A stretch of DNA of 64,000 nucleotides from Euzebya tangerina (lineage in GTDB: Bacteria > Actinomycetota > Nitriliruptoria > Euzebyales > Euzebyaceae). Positions 52,498 through 60,835 of this stretch are shown piece by piece. A program made the position numbers and the translations under genes. Location of the stretch: contig NZ_PPDK01000001.1 of assembly GCF_003074135.1 (NCBI RefSeq), forward strand, positions 3,381,265 to 3,445,264. Reading direction: 5' to 3'. The notes below the pieces were generated by a model, which ran no database searches, was not told where the DNA came from, and saw nothing but the letters and a program-made list of their open reading frames with translations. Position 1 is the first letter of the stretch. Every line of letters starts with the position of its first letter.

Positions 52498-53703
52498 TCA
52501 GCTGAGGTAGCGCTTGAACTCGCCCTTGGCGATCGAGCGCTTGTGGACTTCGTCCGGACCATCAGCCAGTCGAAGTGAACGAGCGCCCGCGTAGGCGCGC
52601 GCGAGGAAGGTGTCCTGGCACACGCCCATCCCACCATGTGCCTGGATGGCCCGGTCGATCACCCGGCAGGCCATCGACGGGGCGATGACCTTGATGGCCG
52701 CGATCTCGGTCCGGGCGGCCTTGTTGCCGACCTCGTCCATCATCCATGCGGCCTTGAGCGTCAGCAGGCGCGCCTGCTCGATCTCGCACCGGCTCTCGGC
52801 GATCCAGTTCTGGACGACACCGTGCTCGGAGATCTTGCGGCCGAACGTCTCCCGCTGGGCCACTCGCGTGACCATGGCCAGCAGGGCCCGCTCCGCCAGG
52901 CCGATCAGCCGCATGCAGTGATGGATCCGCCCCGGCCCAAGCCGCCCCTGCGCGATGCGGAAGCCATCACCTTCCTCTTGCAGCAGGTTCTCGGCTGGGA
53001 CTCGGACGTCCTCGAAGGACATCTCCATGTGGCCCTCCGGGTCCACGAACCCGAAGACCTCGAGGTTTCGGTGGATGGTGATGCCCGGCGTGTCGAGCGG
53101 GACGATGATCATGGACTGCTGCCGATGGGGGTCGGCGTCAGCGTCGGTGATGCCCATGAAGATGGAGACCTCGCAGTTGTGCCGCCCGGCGTTCGAGGTC
53201 CACCACTTGCGGCCGTTGATGACGTAGCTGTCACCGTCACGAGTGATCTCGGACTGGATGTTGCGCGCGTCGGAGGAGGCGACGGCCGGCTCGGTCATCG
53301 AGAAGCAGGAGCGGATCTGCCCCTCGAGCAGCGGCATCAGCCAGCGCTCCTGCTGCGCCCGGGTGCCGTACTTGGCCAGCACCTCCATGTTGCCCGTGTC
53401 GGGCGCGTTGCAGTTGAAGACCTCGGGCGCCCAGGACACCCGGCCCATCAGCTCGGCCAACGGCGCGTACTCGAGGTTGGTCAGGCCGGCACCGAACTCG
53501 CTCTCGGGGAGGAAGAGGTTCCACAGGTCAGCTGCCCTGGCCTTGGCCTTGAGGTCCTCCATGATCTGCGGGTGGTGGTGCGGGTCGCCTGACTCCGCGA
53601 TCTGTTCGTAGAACAGGCTCTCGTTCGGGAAGACGAACTCGTCCATGAAGTCCGAGATCTGGCCCTGCAGATCCCGCACGCGGTCGGTGGTGCCAAAGTC
53701 CAT
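52498..53703 (-). CDS. Acyl-CoA dehydrogenase family protein
   Basis: A 401-residue FAD enzyme: [31 protein letters not shown] (FAD binding), [28 protein letters not shown] and [36 protein letters not shown] are the class motifs. The catalytic base position follows the short-chain-type Glu placement less clearly, so the acyl substrate cannot be named. ATG 53703 is used. Confidence 0.88.
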   Translation of the reverse strand: MDFGTTDRVRDLQGQISDFMDEFVFPNESLFYEQIAESGDPHHHPQIMEDLKAKARAADLWNLFLPESEFGAGLTNLEYAPLAELMGRVSWAPEVFNCNAPDTGNMEVLAKYGTRAQQERWLMPLLEGQIRSCFSMTEPAVASSDARNIQSEITRDGDSYVINGRKWWTSNAGRHNCEVSIFMGITDADADPHRQQSMIIVPLDTPGITIHRNLEVFGFVDPEGHMEMSFEDVRVPAENLLQEEGDGFRIAQGRLGPGRIHHCMRLIGLAERALLAMVTRVAQRETFGRKISEHGVVQNWIAESRCEIEQARLLTLKAAWMMDEVGNKAARTEIAAIKVIAPSMACRVIDRAIQAHGGMGVCQDTFLARAYAGARSLRLADGPDEVHKRSIAKGEFKRYLS

Positions 53704-53760
53704 GGCGGTCACCCTACCCCCGCGACATCGCCCGACGACAACCGGCGACGTGCGGACCGT

Positions 53761-56289
53761 CTAGATCGTCTTGCGCTGCAGTCGGGTGACGTTGCCGTTG
53801 AGGGTGGCCTCGAGTTCCGCGACGGCTCGCGGCAGTTCACTGGCCGGCTGGGGCCGCTCGAACAGGTACCCCTGGCCGACATCGCAGGCCATGTCCTGCA
53901 GGAGTGCCAGGGCAGCTTCGTCCTCAACACCCTCCGCGACGACGCGGAGGCCCAACTCCCGGGCCATGGAGATCATGGCGCTGGTGAGCGAGCGATCGAC
54001 GGCATCCACACCCATGTTGGTCACGAAGGCCCGGTCAATCTTCAGCTCCTGCACCTCGAGTCGCTTCATGTGGGCCAGCGAGGAGTACCCGGTGCCGAAG
54101 TCGTCGACGGAGAGTTGGATGCCAGCCGCGTTGAAGACCGACAGCGCACCGGACTGTCCGTCCAACTCATCCAGGATCTGCGACTCCGTGATCTCCATGA
54201 TCACCGCACCCGGGGGCAGGTCGTACTCCTCGACGATGTTGACGATCTCCCACGGCAGGTCAGACCCCTGCAGCGCGGCGTTGGAGAGGTTGATGGCCAC
54301 GCTGATGTCCATGCCGTCCTCGCGCCACTTGGCGCACTGCTCCACGGCCGTGCGGGTGGCCCACAGCGTCAGGGGTCGGATCAGACCCGTGCGCTCGGCG
54401 ATGTCGATGAACTCCAGCGGACTGATGAAGCCACGCTGCGCGTGCGGCCAGCGGGCCAGCGCCTCGACACCGACGACGCGGCCGGTCGCCAGCTCCACCT
54501 TCGGTTGGTAGGCCAGCCGCAGGTGCTCGTTCTCGATGGCGACGCGCAGCTCGCTGGCAAGCTCAAGGCGGCGGGTGGTCTCGCGGTCACGTTCGAACTC
54601 GAACCAGCCTGTGGCCAACTCCTCACGGTAGGCCTCGGTCAGCGCACGATCGGACGCGCGCAGCAGGTCCCGCATGTTCGTGCCGTGTTGTGGCGCCAGG
54701 GCGACACCCACGCGGACGCCGGCGTTGATCTCGACATCGCCCGTCTCGACCGGACCGGAGGCGGTGCGGACGATGCGTCGGGCCCAGGCGTCGGCCTCGG
54801 CGGGGTCGCAGGCACCCGAGACGGTGACCGCGAACTGGGCGGAGCTGATGCGGGCGACCCGGACGCCGTCCTCGCGGAGGTCGTCCAGTCGCTTGGCGAC
54901 GGCGATGGCGACGGCTTCAGACACCTCGTGGCCGAAGCTGGTCCCGAAGGCACGAAGGTCGTTGATGCCGACGGCGAAGACGGCACCCTCACGGAGCGTC
55001 GGCAGGTCCTCCAGCAGGCCGTTGCGGTTGCGCAGCCCGGTTGAGGCATCGTGCAGCGCCAGGCGCTCGCGGCGCGCGGACTCACGCTGCACCACATCGA
55101 AGAGGTGCGTGCTGCCCAGCGTCGTGCCGGCGTGGCCGGCCAGGGCGACCGCCAACTCGATGTCATCGGTGTGGAACAGCGGCTGGTCGCTGACGCGGTC
55201 GACCAGTGCGATCGCGCCGCGAATCTGACTGCCGTTGAACGGACCGACCAGCACCTGGCTGAACGGTGCGCCCAGGACACCCCGAACCGACACGTCGATG
55301 ACGTCGTCGTGCTCGAAGAGGGCCCCGTGCTGGGCGGCATGTAGGAACGCGGCTCCTGACAGTGCGTCGAGCGGCTCCCGCACGACCTGGTCGTCCTCCA
55401 GTCGCCACTTGATCGCCGTGGTGTCCTGCAGGGTGACCAGCCAGGCGTCCGTGGCGCCGGAGATCTGCTTCCCCTGGATGAGCGAGTTGCGGACGACCTC
55501 CTCTACCGATTTCGCCGTCGACAGAGCGCTGATGAATCCGTACAGGCCCTTGACGTCCCGCAGGTTGTCCTGCAGCAGGTGCCGCTGCCGGTTCGTCGTC
55601 GCGAGCAAGTACACGAAGGGACCGAGCAGGACCACGGTCGCGAAATTCAGCTCGATCATGGCGACGGCCAGGACGGACAGCGGGACCTCGATGACGGCGT
55701 TGATGGAGACTCCGGTGAAGACCTGGCTAAGCGCACCGTCCTGCAGCGGACCGACCGAGAGCCGGATCGCCGCAACGACGACCAACGCGCTGGACAGCCC
55801 ACCGACGATGCCGGCGCCACCGATCGCCAGCCATCCCCCGGGCTCCAGGAGGCGGTCGCCGAACGATCCGAACAGCGACAGCACGGCCGCGGTCACCCAC
55901 ACCTCGAGCACCGCAGCGGAGCCGTTCACGATCACCTTGATGACGGGCTGCCGGCGGCGTACGCCGAAGTACGCCAGGGTGCTGATGATCCGCCCCACGG
56001 TGGTCACTACGGGTCCCAGGAAGACCAGGCCGATCATGATCGGGACCATGGAGAGCGTGGAAGCCACGTTCTGGTCGCGATACTGAATCGTGAGCTTGAA
56101 GGCCTCCGCGGCATACAGCAGCGCCCCCATCCCGACTACGCCCGCCGCCGCCTGCTCGACCGAGAGATCGAGTGCTGGCCCGGTTGTGGCCAGGGCCAAC
56201 GCGGCCGACAGCCCCAGCGCCAGACCGGCAAGACCCACCAGGCGCAGGTCGCGCCGGCGGTCCTCGGTGGTGGGTTCTGTGGGGGTCAA
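53761..56289 (-). CDS. Membrane GGDEF-EAL protein with degenerate GGDEF
   Basis: An 842-residue protein: eight or so N-terminal helices (a MASE-like sensor), a GAF-like domain (about 270-400), a GGDEF domain in which the active-site motif is replaced by ISSAQFAVTVSG, and a complete EAL domain (VEALARWPH, AVIMEITES, DDFGTGYSSLAHMKRL, VVAEGVED). It should hydrolyse c-di-GMP rather than make it; the degenerate GGDEF may bind GTP as a regulator. The TTG start at 56289 is uncertain. It is divergent from the structured RNA and GTSWG peptide. Confidence 0.88.
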   Translation of the reverse strand: MTPTEPTTEDRRRDLRLVGLAGLALGLSAALALATTGPALDLSVEQAAAGVVGMGALLYAAEAFKLTIQYRDQNVASTLSMVPIMIGLVFLGPVVTTVGRIISTLAYFGVRRRQPVIKVIVNGSAAVLEVWVTAAVLSLFGSFGDRLLEPGGWLAIGGAGIVGGLSSALVVVAAIRLSVGPLQDGALSQVFTGVSINAVIEVPLSVLAVAMIELNFATVVLLGPFVYLLATTNRQRHLLQDNLRDVKGLYGFISALSTAKSVEEVVRNSLIQGKQISGATDAWLVTLQDTTAIKWRLEDDQVVREPLDALSGAAFLHAAQHGALFEHDDVIDVSVRGVLGAPFSQVLVGPFNGSQIRGAIALVDRVSDQPLFHTDDIELAVALAGHAGTTLGSTHLFDVVQRESARRERLALHDASTGLRNRNGLLEDLPTLREGAVFAVGINDLRAFGTSFGHEVSEAVAIAVAKRLDDLREDGVRVARISSAQFAVTVSGACDPAEADAWARRIVRTASGPVETGDVEINAGVRVGVALAPQHGTNMRDLLRASDRALTEAYREELATGWFEFERDRETTRRLELASELRVAIENEHLRLAYQPKVELATGRVVGVEALARWPHAQRGFISPLEFIDIAERTGLIRPLTLWATRTAVEQCAKWREDGMDISVAINLSNAALQGSDLPWEIVNIVEEYDLPPGAVIMEITESQILDELDGQSGALSVFNAAGIQLSVDDFGTGYSSLAHMKRLEVQELKIDRAFVTNMGVDAVDRSLTSAMISMARELGLRVVAEGVEDEAALALLQDMACDVGQGYLFERPQPASELPRAVAELEATLNGNVTRLQRKTI

Positions 56290-56307
56290 TGTCTGGCCAT
56301 TTGGACA

Positions 56308-56415
56308 GGAGAAAGTCGGACTCGGTGCTTCACATTGCGTAAGTACCGTGCTACAACAGGACTAGGCACAGCGAGCTATATGCAAAGTGCTCGCTGTAAC
56401 AAGTCCACCTTCTCC
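56308..56415 (+). ncRNA. Predicted three-way-junction RNA with complementary loops (candidate riboswitch-like leader)
   Basis: Hand folding gives P1 (56308-56313 with 56410-56415, and 56318-56322 with 56402-56406, around an internal loop), P2 (CGGTGCTT 56323-56330 with AAGTACCG 56341-56348, one G-U pair) and P3 (ACAGCGAGC 56368-56376 with GCTCGCTGT 56389-56397). P2 stacks on P1 without junction bases; J2/3 is 19 nt. Loop bases TTGCGT (56335-56340) can pair with ATGCAA (56380-56385), a possible kissing interaction. The 3' strand of P1 contains CTCC (56412-56415), complementary to the GGAG at 56455-56458 before the peptide start, so folding could free the ribosome site. It matches no riboswitch class I know. 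Confidence 0.55.
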
Positions 56416-56469
56416 GCGTTGCAGCGCGGGCAAGGCTCGTATCTACATCAATTGGGAGTTATCAACATC

Positions 56470-56595
56470 ATGAACAAGCTTGGCACATCCTGGGGCATCA
56501 CCGACGGCACCTCGTGGGGCATTGCGGACGGCACGTCCTGGGGCTTCACCGATGGGACCTCCTGGGGCATCACCGCAGGAACCTCCTGGGGCTAG
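56470..56595 (+). CDS. 41-residue GTSWG repeat peptide
   Basis: After MNKL the peptide is five GTSWG units spaced by three residues (ITD, IAD, FTD, ITA), an exact 8-residue, 24-bp period; codons vary at third positions, so the protein repeat is under selection rather than a recent DNA duplication. It has no signal peptide or membrane helix and is not a known family. GGAG lies 11 bases before the ATG; a TTG six codons upstream is an alternative. The Thr-Ser-Trp-Gly pattern with Asp/Thr could be a substrate for modification (RiPP-like) or a surface/adhesion repeat, but no modifying enzyme lies next to it. A structured RNA precedes it. Confidence 0.65.
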   Translation: MNKLGTSWGITDGTSWGIADGTSWGFTDGTSWGITAGTSWG

Positions 56596-56732
56596 GCCAG
56601 CTTCATATCGTTCGTGGTACCTACCTCTCCTCGTGTTGACTGCGTGACTGCAGCCTGAGGAATCGGCAGACACACCACCGGACTTTAGAGGCAGTCCCCA
56701 AAAACTTCGAGAACTCAAGAAAGGATGGTCAG

Positions 56733-56918
56733 ATGGCATACATCGTTGACGAGTCGATCGCCGGCGGAAGGCCCGATCGAGTCATCGCGCGGCATCGACC
56801 ACAACGTCTGAGTCTCATCAGCGCGGCACGCCGGATCCCGGCACGTGTCACGCAGGCAGTCACCGCAGTCATTGGACGACGTGTGCGCAGCACGGACGTC
56901 GATCCACTTCCCACCTAG
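56733..56918 (+). CDS. 61-residue basic small protein
   Basis: Starts at ATG with a GGATGG ribosome site six bases upstream. Sequence AYIVDESIAGGRPDRVIARHRPQRLSLISAARRIPARV is Arg-rich (about 11 Arg), with a possible amphipathic helix at RLSLISAARRIPARVTQAVTAVIG. It lies 137 bp after the GTSWG peptide on the same strand and is followed by a strong hairpin. Not recognised; the amphipathic helix could bind membrane or nucleic acid. Confidence 0.5.
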   Translation: MAYIVDESIAGGRPDRVIARHRPQRLSLISAARRIPARVTQAVTAVIGRRVRSTDVDPLPT

Positions 56919-56943
56919 CGGTCGCCACGACCGGACAGTCTTC

Positions 56944-56971
56944 GGCCACGCTGCCCCAGGGCAGCGTGGCC
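56944..56971 (+). terminator. Strong hairpin terminator between convergent genes
   Basis: GGCCACGCTGCC (56944-56955) and GGCAGCGTGGCC (56960-56971) form a perfect 12-bp stem with a CCAG loop. It lies between the small-protein gene and the convergent molybdopterin gene, so it can terminate both directions. No T-run follows. Confidence 0.75.
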
Positions 56972-57002
56972 GACTGCTGTGCAGTGGTGAGCGGACAGGC
57001 GA

Positions 57003-58589
57003 TCAGGCGACCCGTACAACGCGGGTGTGGTAGCCCTCAGCCCCATCGGGAGCAACCGGGACGCGGTCCTCGCTCTGGGTCTCCCCGGTCGCATCGGTTG
57101 CCCGGACGCGGATCTGGTGTTCACCCGGAGCAGCGTCCCAGCGGTAGACCCACTGCCGCCAGGTGTCGATGTTCACGGCATCGGCCAGCTCGGCCTCCCG
57201 CCACTGACCGCCGTCGATGGACACCTCGACGCGATCGACTCCCCGCTGCTGGGCCCAGGCGACCCCGGCGATGGCGACCTCTCCGGCCGACACCTGAGCA
57301 CCGCCGCGAGGCACGTCGATCCGAGACTGCGTCTTGATCGGACCCTCCTTGGCCCAACCCCGCGGGATCCAGTACCCATCGAACTGCTCCCACGTGGTGA
57401 GCTCGATCTCGGACAGCCACTTGGTTGCGGACACGTACCCGTAGATGCCGGGGACGATGAGTCGGGCCGGGAATCCGTGATCGACCGGCAGCGGCTCGCC
57501 GTTCATGGCGACGGCGACCATGGCGTTCCGCCCGTCGAAGGCCAGTTCGGTTGGGAACCCCGCCGTCCAGCCGTCGACTGACCGACCCACGATCTGCGTG
57601 GCCTGCTCCGCGTCGACGCCGGCCAGGTCGAGCACCTCCGACAGGCGCACGCCCTGCCAGCGCGCGGTGCCGATGAGATCCCCACCGACCTCGTTCGAGA
57701 CACAGGCGATGGTCACATCGCCCTCGAACTGATCCATGGCCAGCAGATCGTCGTAGGTCAACTCGACCCCCCGATCGACCAATCCGTGGATGCGCAGCGA
57801 CCACGTCTCGACGTCCACGGTGGGTGACATCAGCGCCGTGTCGATGCGGTAGAACTGCTCGTTCGGCGTGAACAACGGGGAGATGCCGTCGACGTCGAGG
57901 GACGTGCTGGCCTCCGCAACCGGTGCCGGGACAGCCTCGGGCAGGATCACGGTGCTGCGGACAGCCGAGGTCTGGCTTCGGCCGGTCAGGCTGCGCCCGA
58001 GGGCGCCCAGGACGCCCCCGACCGCTGCCAGGCCGACCGCGACGCGCAGGAAGTCACGCCGTCCACGGTCCGCGCGGGCCTTAGCCTCGGGTGAGGTGGC
58101 ACGACTGCCGGCCACCCGCACCCGCTGATCCAACTGCAGCAGGTAACGCAGTAGCGCCACACCGCTCACGACCGCGACGGCTGCCGGCAGGATGGCCCAA
58201 GCGGCAGAGTCGAGCGGACTGGCGAACGTGGCTCCGAGCCCCAGCAGAGCAAACGCGGTGAACCCGACCGTGGCGGGGACCAGTGAGTGACGGGACGCCA
58301 GGCCAAGACCGGTGCCGAAGAGCAGCGCCAGGATTACGGTCCCGATCACCAACGCGCTCTTCTCGTTCGTGCCGAACAACGCGATGGCGATGTCCTTGAC
58401 GGGTGTCCCGGCCCCCAGATCGATGACCCCGTTCCCGACGGCCTGGACCAGCGACGGAACGGGCGCTACCACACCCGCAAGAACCTCGGTCGCGCCCAGC
58501 GCCACCGCGGTCGCGACCAGCCCGGAGATCGCAAGCGGCCACCGTCGTCGATCGGTGGGCGCAGGGGCATCGACTGCGGTTGCGGTCAT
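57003..58589 (-). CDS. Membrane-anchored molybdopterin oxidoreductase (sulfite oxidase family)
   Basis: A 528-residue protein: four or five N-terminal helices, then a twin-Arg-like RRDFLRVAVGLAAVGG segment and an extracytoplasmic Mo-binding domain. VTIACVSNEVGGDLIG carries the Mo-ligating Cys, followed by ARWQGVRLSEVLDLAG and DHGFPARLIVPGIYGYVSATKWLSEIEL, and a C-terminal Mo-cofactor dimerisation domain (VRATDATGETQ). The combined TM + YedY/SorA-like arrangement is common in actinobacteria; the substrate is unknown. ATG 58589 is used. Confidence 0.85.
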   Translation of the reverse strand: MTATAVDAPAPTDRRRWPLAISGLVATAVALGATEVLAGVVAPVPSLVQAVGNGVIDLGAGTPVKDIAIALFGTNEKSALVIGTVILALLFGTGLGLASRHSLVPATVGFTAFALLGLGATFASPLDSAAWAILPAAVAVVSGVALLRYLLQLDQRVRVAGSRATSPEAKARADRGRRDFLRVAVGLAAVGGVLGALGRSLTGRSQTSAVRSTVILPEAVPAPVAEASTSLDVDGISPLFTPNEQFYRIDTALMSPTVDVETWSLRIHGLVDRGVELTYDDLLAMDQFEGDVTIACVSNEVGGDLIGTARWQGVRLSEVLDLAGVDAEQATQIVGRSVDGWTAGFPTELAFDGRNAMVAVAMNGEPLPVDHGFPARLIVPGIYGYVSATKWLSEIELTTWEQFDGYWIPRGWAKEGPIKTQSRIDVPRGGAQVSAGEVAIAGVAWAQQRGVDRVEVSIDGGQWREAELADAVNIDTWRQWVYRWDAAPGEHQIRVRATDATGETQSEDRVPVAPDGAEGYHTRVVRVA

Positions 58590-58699
58590 CACGTCACACA
58601 ATGCCGTACGAGGGGACTTCGGTGCCCCCTGACCGGGGCTGTCAGCGGACTGTAAGAATTGCAGCAGACCATCACCCGTCCACTAGCCTGAGCCGCACC

Positions 58700-60835
58700 G
58701 TGTCGTCCCCGTCCAGCACCCGCCCGCCCCAACCTCGTGGGCCGGATGGCCGGTTCCGTCGGCGACCCGTGGTCGACCTGGACGACCCGTCGCTCTTCAC
58801 CAATCGGGAGCTGTCCTGGCTCGAGTTCAACCGCCGGGTCCTGGCCCAGGGCATGGATGCCGACGTACCGCTGCTCGAGCGCCTCCGGTTCATCGCGATC
58901 TTCTCCTCCAATCTGGACGAGTTCTTCATGGTCCGGGTCGCCGGCCTCCAGGATCAGGTTGCCGCCGGACTGCGCAAGCGCACGCCGGACGGACTGACGG
59001 CGCTCGAGCAACTGGAGGCCATCTCCCGTCGCGTCCGGCCGATGGTGGACCAGTCCACGGTGGCCCTGCACGAGCAGGTCCTCCCCCTGCTCGCCCGACG
59101 CGGCGTCGGCGTGGTGCATGCCGCCGATCTGGACGAGCGGGCCCTCAACCGGCTGCGTGAGCAGTTCGAGGAGAAGATCTTCCCGGTGCTCACCCCGCTG
59201 GCGGTGGACCCGGGCCACCCGTTCCCCTACATCTCCAACCTGGCGACATCCCTCGCCGTCACCGTGCGGGACCGCAAGACGGGCTTGACGAAGCTGGCCC
59301 GCGTGAAGATCCCGGCCGTCCTGCCTCGGTTCTGGCAGGTGCCAGGCTCGACCCGCGCGTGGGTGCCGCTGGAGGACATCATCCAGTGGCAACTCGAAGC
59401 GCTGTTCCCCGGCATGGACGTGACCGAGTCCCACCTGTTCCGGGTGACCCGGAACGCCGACGTCGAGGTGGACGAGGATGACGCGGAGGATCTGCTGCTG
59501 GCCATCCAACAGCAGCTGAATCGGAGACGGTTCGGCGCTGTGGTCCGGCTCGAGGTGGCCGCCGACATGCCCAAGCAGACGGTCAAGCGACTCCAGGAGG
59601 AGCTCGACGTCTCCGGGACCCACACCTACGAGGTGCGGGGGCTCATGGGCCGGGCCGACCTGGCGCAGCTGGCCGACATCGACCAGCCAACCCTCCGCTA
59701 CGACCACTGGACGCCCAGTCCACACCCGCGTCTGCAGCCCCGCGAGGACGGGACGGCCATGGCCGTCGAGCGGATGTACGACGAGATCGCACGGGCGGAC
59801 ATCCTGCTGCGGCATCCCTACCAGTCGTTCGAGTCGACGACGGAGCACCTCATCACCTCCGCGGCTGCCGACCCGTCCGTGCTGGCCATCAAGCAGACCC
59901 TCTACCGGACCTCCGGGGACTCGCCGATCGTCGCGGCGCTCACCAGGGCAGCGGAGGATGGCAAGCAGGTGGTTGCGCTGGTCGAGCTGAAGGCCCGCTT
60001 CGACGAGGAGGCCAACATCGGCTGGGCCCGCGTGCTGGAACGGGCCGGCGTCCACGTCGTGTACGGCCTGGTGGGCCTCAAGACCCATGCCAAGCTCTCC
60101 CTGATCGTCCGTCAGGAGACCGACGGCCTGCGCCGCTACGTCCACATCGGCACCGGGAACTACCATCCCAAGACCGCCCGGCTCTACACCGATCTGGCGC
60201 TGCTCACCTGTGACGACGCCATCGCCGAGGACGTCACCCACCTCTTCAACTACCTGACCGGATACGCACGTCACGACGACTACGAGCGGCTGCTGGTCGC
60301 GCCGGTTGCGCTCCGTCGGCACCTGACCGAGATGATCGCCGAACAGACCAAGCTCGGCAGCGCAGGACGCATCCGGCTGAAGCTCAACTCCCTCCACGAC
60401 CGCGAGCTGATCTTCCAGCTGTACGAGGCCAGCCGAGCCGGGGTGCAGATCGACTTGATCGTCCGTGGCATCTGCGGGGTGCGCCCCGGCGTGCCGGGCA
60501 TCTCCGACAACATCCGGGTGATCTCCGTCGTCGGCCGTCTGCTGGAACACGAACGGATCCTGCAGTTCGGCGAGGAGTACTACATCGGTTCGGCCGACTG
60601 GCTGGTTCGCAACCTCGATCGTCGGGTCGAGGCGATGGTGCCCATCCTCGACCCGCAGCTCAAACAGGAACTCAACGATATCCTGGACCTCACCTGGCAG
60701 GACGACCGGCAGGCGTGGCATCTGCGGTCCGACGGATCATGGTCGCGGCCGACTGCCGAGGAGGGACTGTCCAGCCAGCAGGCGTTCATGGACGCCGGTC
60801 GGGACGCCCTCGACGGCGGGCTCAGCGCTGGATGA
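58700..60835 (+). CDS. ppk1: Polyphosphate kinase 1
   Basis: A 711-residue enzyme making polyphosphate from ATP. ELSWLEFNRRVLAQG at the N-terminal domain, FFMVRVAGLQDQ, and the two HKD-like motifs of the C-terminal half (YGLVGLKTHAKLSLIVR and RYVHIGTGNYHPKTARLYTD with the autophosphorylated His region) define PPK1. GTG 58700 gives the family length. It converges on and slightly overlaps (14 bp) the next gene. Confidence 0.93.
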   Translation: MSSPSSTRPPQPRGPDGRFRRRPVVDLDDPSLFTNRELSWLEFNRRVLAQGMDADVPLLERLRFIAIFSSNLDEFFMVRVAGLQDQVAAGLRKRTPDGLTALEQLEAISRRVRPMVDQSTVALHEQVLPLLARRGVGVVHAADLDERALNRLREQFEEKIFPVLTPLAVDPGHPFPYISNLATSLAVTVRDRKTGLTKLARVKIPAVLPRFWQVPGSTRAWVPLEDIIQWQLEALFPGMDVTESHLFRVTRNADVEVDEDDAEDLLLAIQQQLNRRRFGAVVRLEVAADMPKQTVKRLQEELDVSGTHTYEVRGLMGRADLAQLADIDQPTLRYDHWTPSPHPRLQPREDGTAMAVERMYDEIARADILLRHPYQSFESTTEHLITSAAADPSVLAIKQTLYRTSGDSPIVAALTRAAEDGKQVVALVELKARFDEEANIGWARVLERAGVHVVYGLVGLKTHAKLSLIVRQETDGLRRYVHIGTGNYHPKTARLYTDLALLTCDDAIAEDVTHLFNYLTGYARHDDYERLLVAPVALRRHLTEMIAEQTKLGSAGRIRLKLNSLHDRELIFQLYEASRAGVQIDLIVRGICGVRPGVPGISDNIRVISVVGRLLEHERILQFGEEYYIGSADWLVRNLDRRVEAMVPILDPQLKQELNDILDLTWQDDRQAWHLRSDGSWSRPTAEEGLSSQQAFMDAGRDALDGGLSAG

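Noticed and set aside
56308..56415. c-di-GMP-I or purine riboswitch
   Set aside because: The conserved core bases of these classes are absent; only the general three-way-junction shape and the loop-loop complementarity are shared.
56470..56918. RiPP gene cluster
   Set aside because: No ATP-grasp, radical SAM, LanM, YcaO or peptidase/transporter gene lies beside the peptide; kept only as a possibility.
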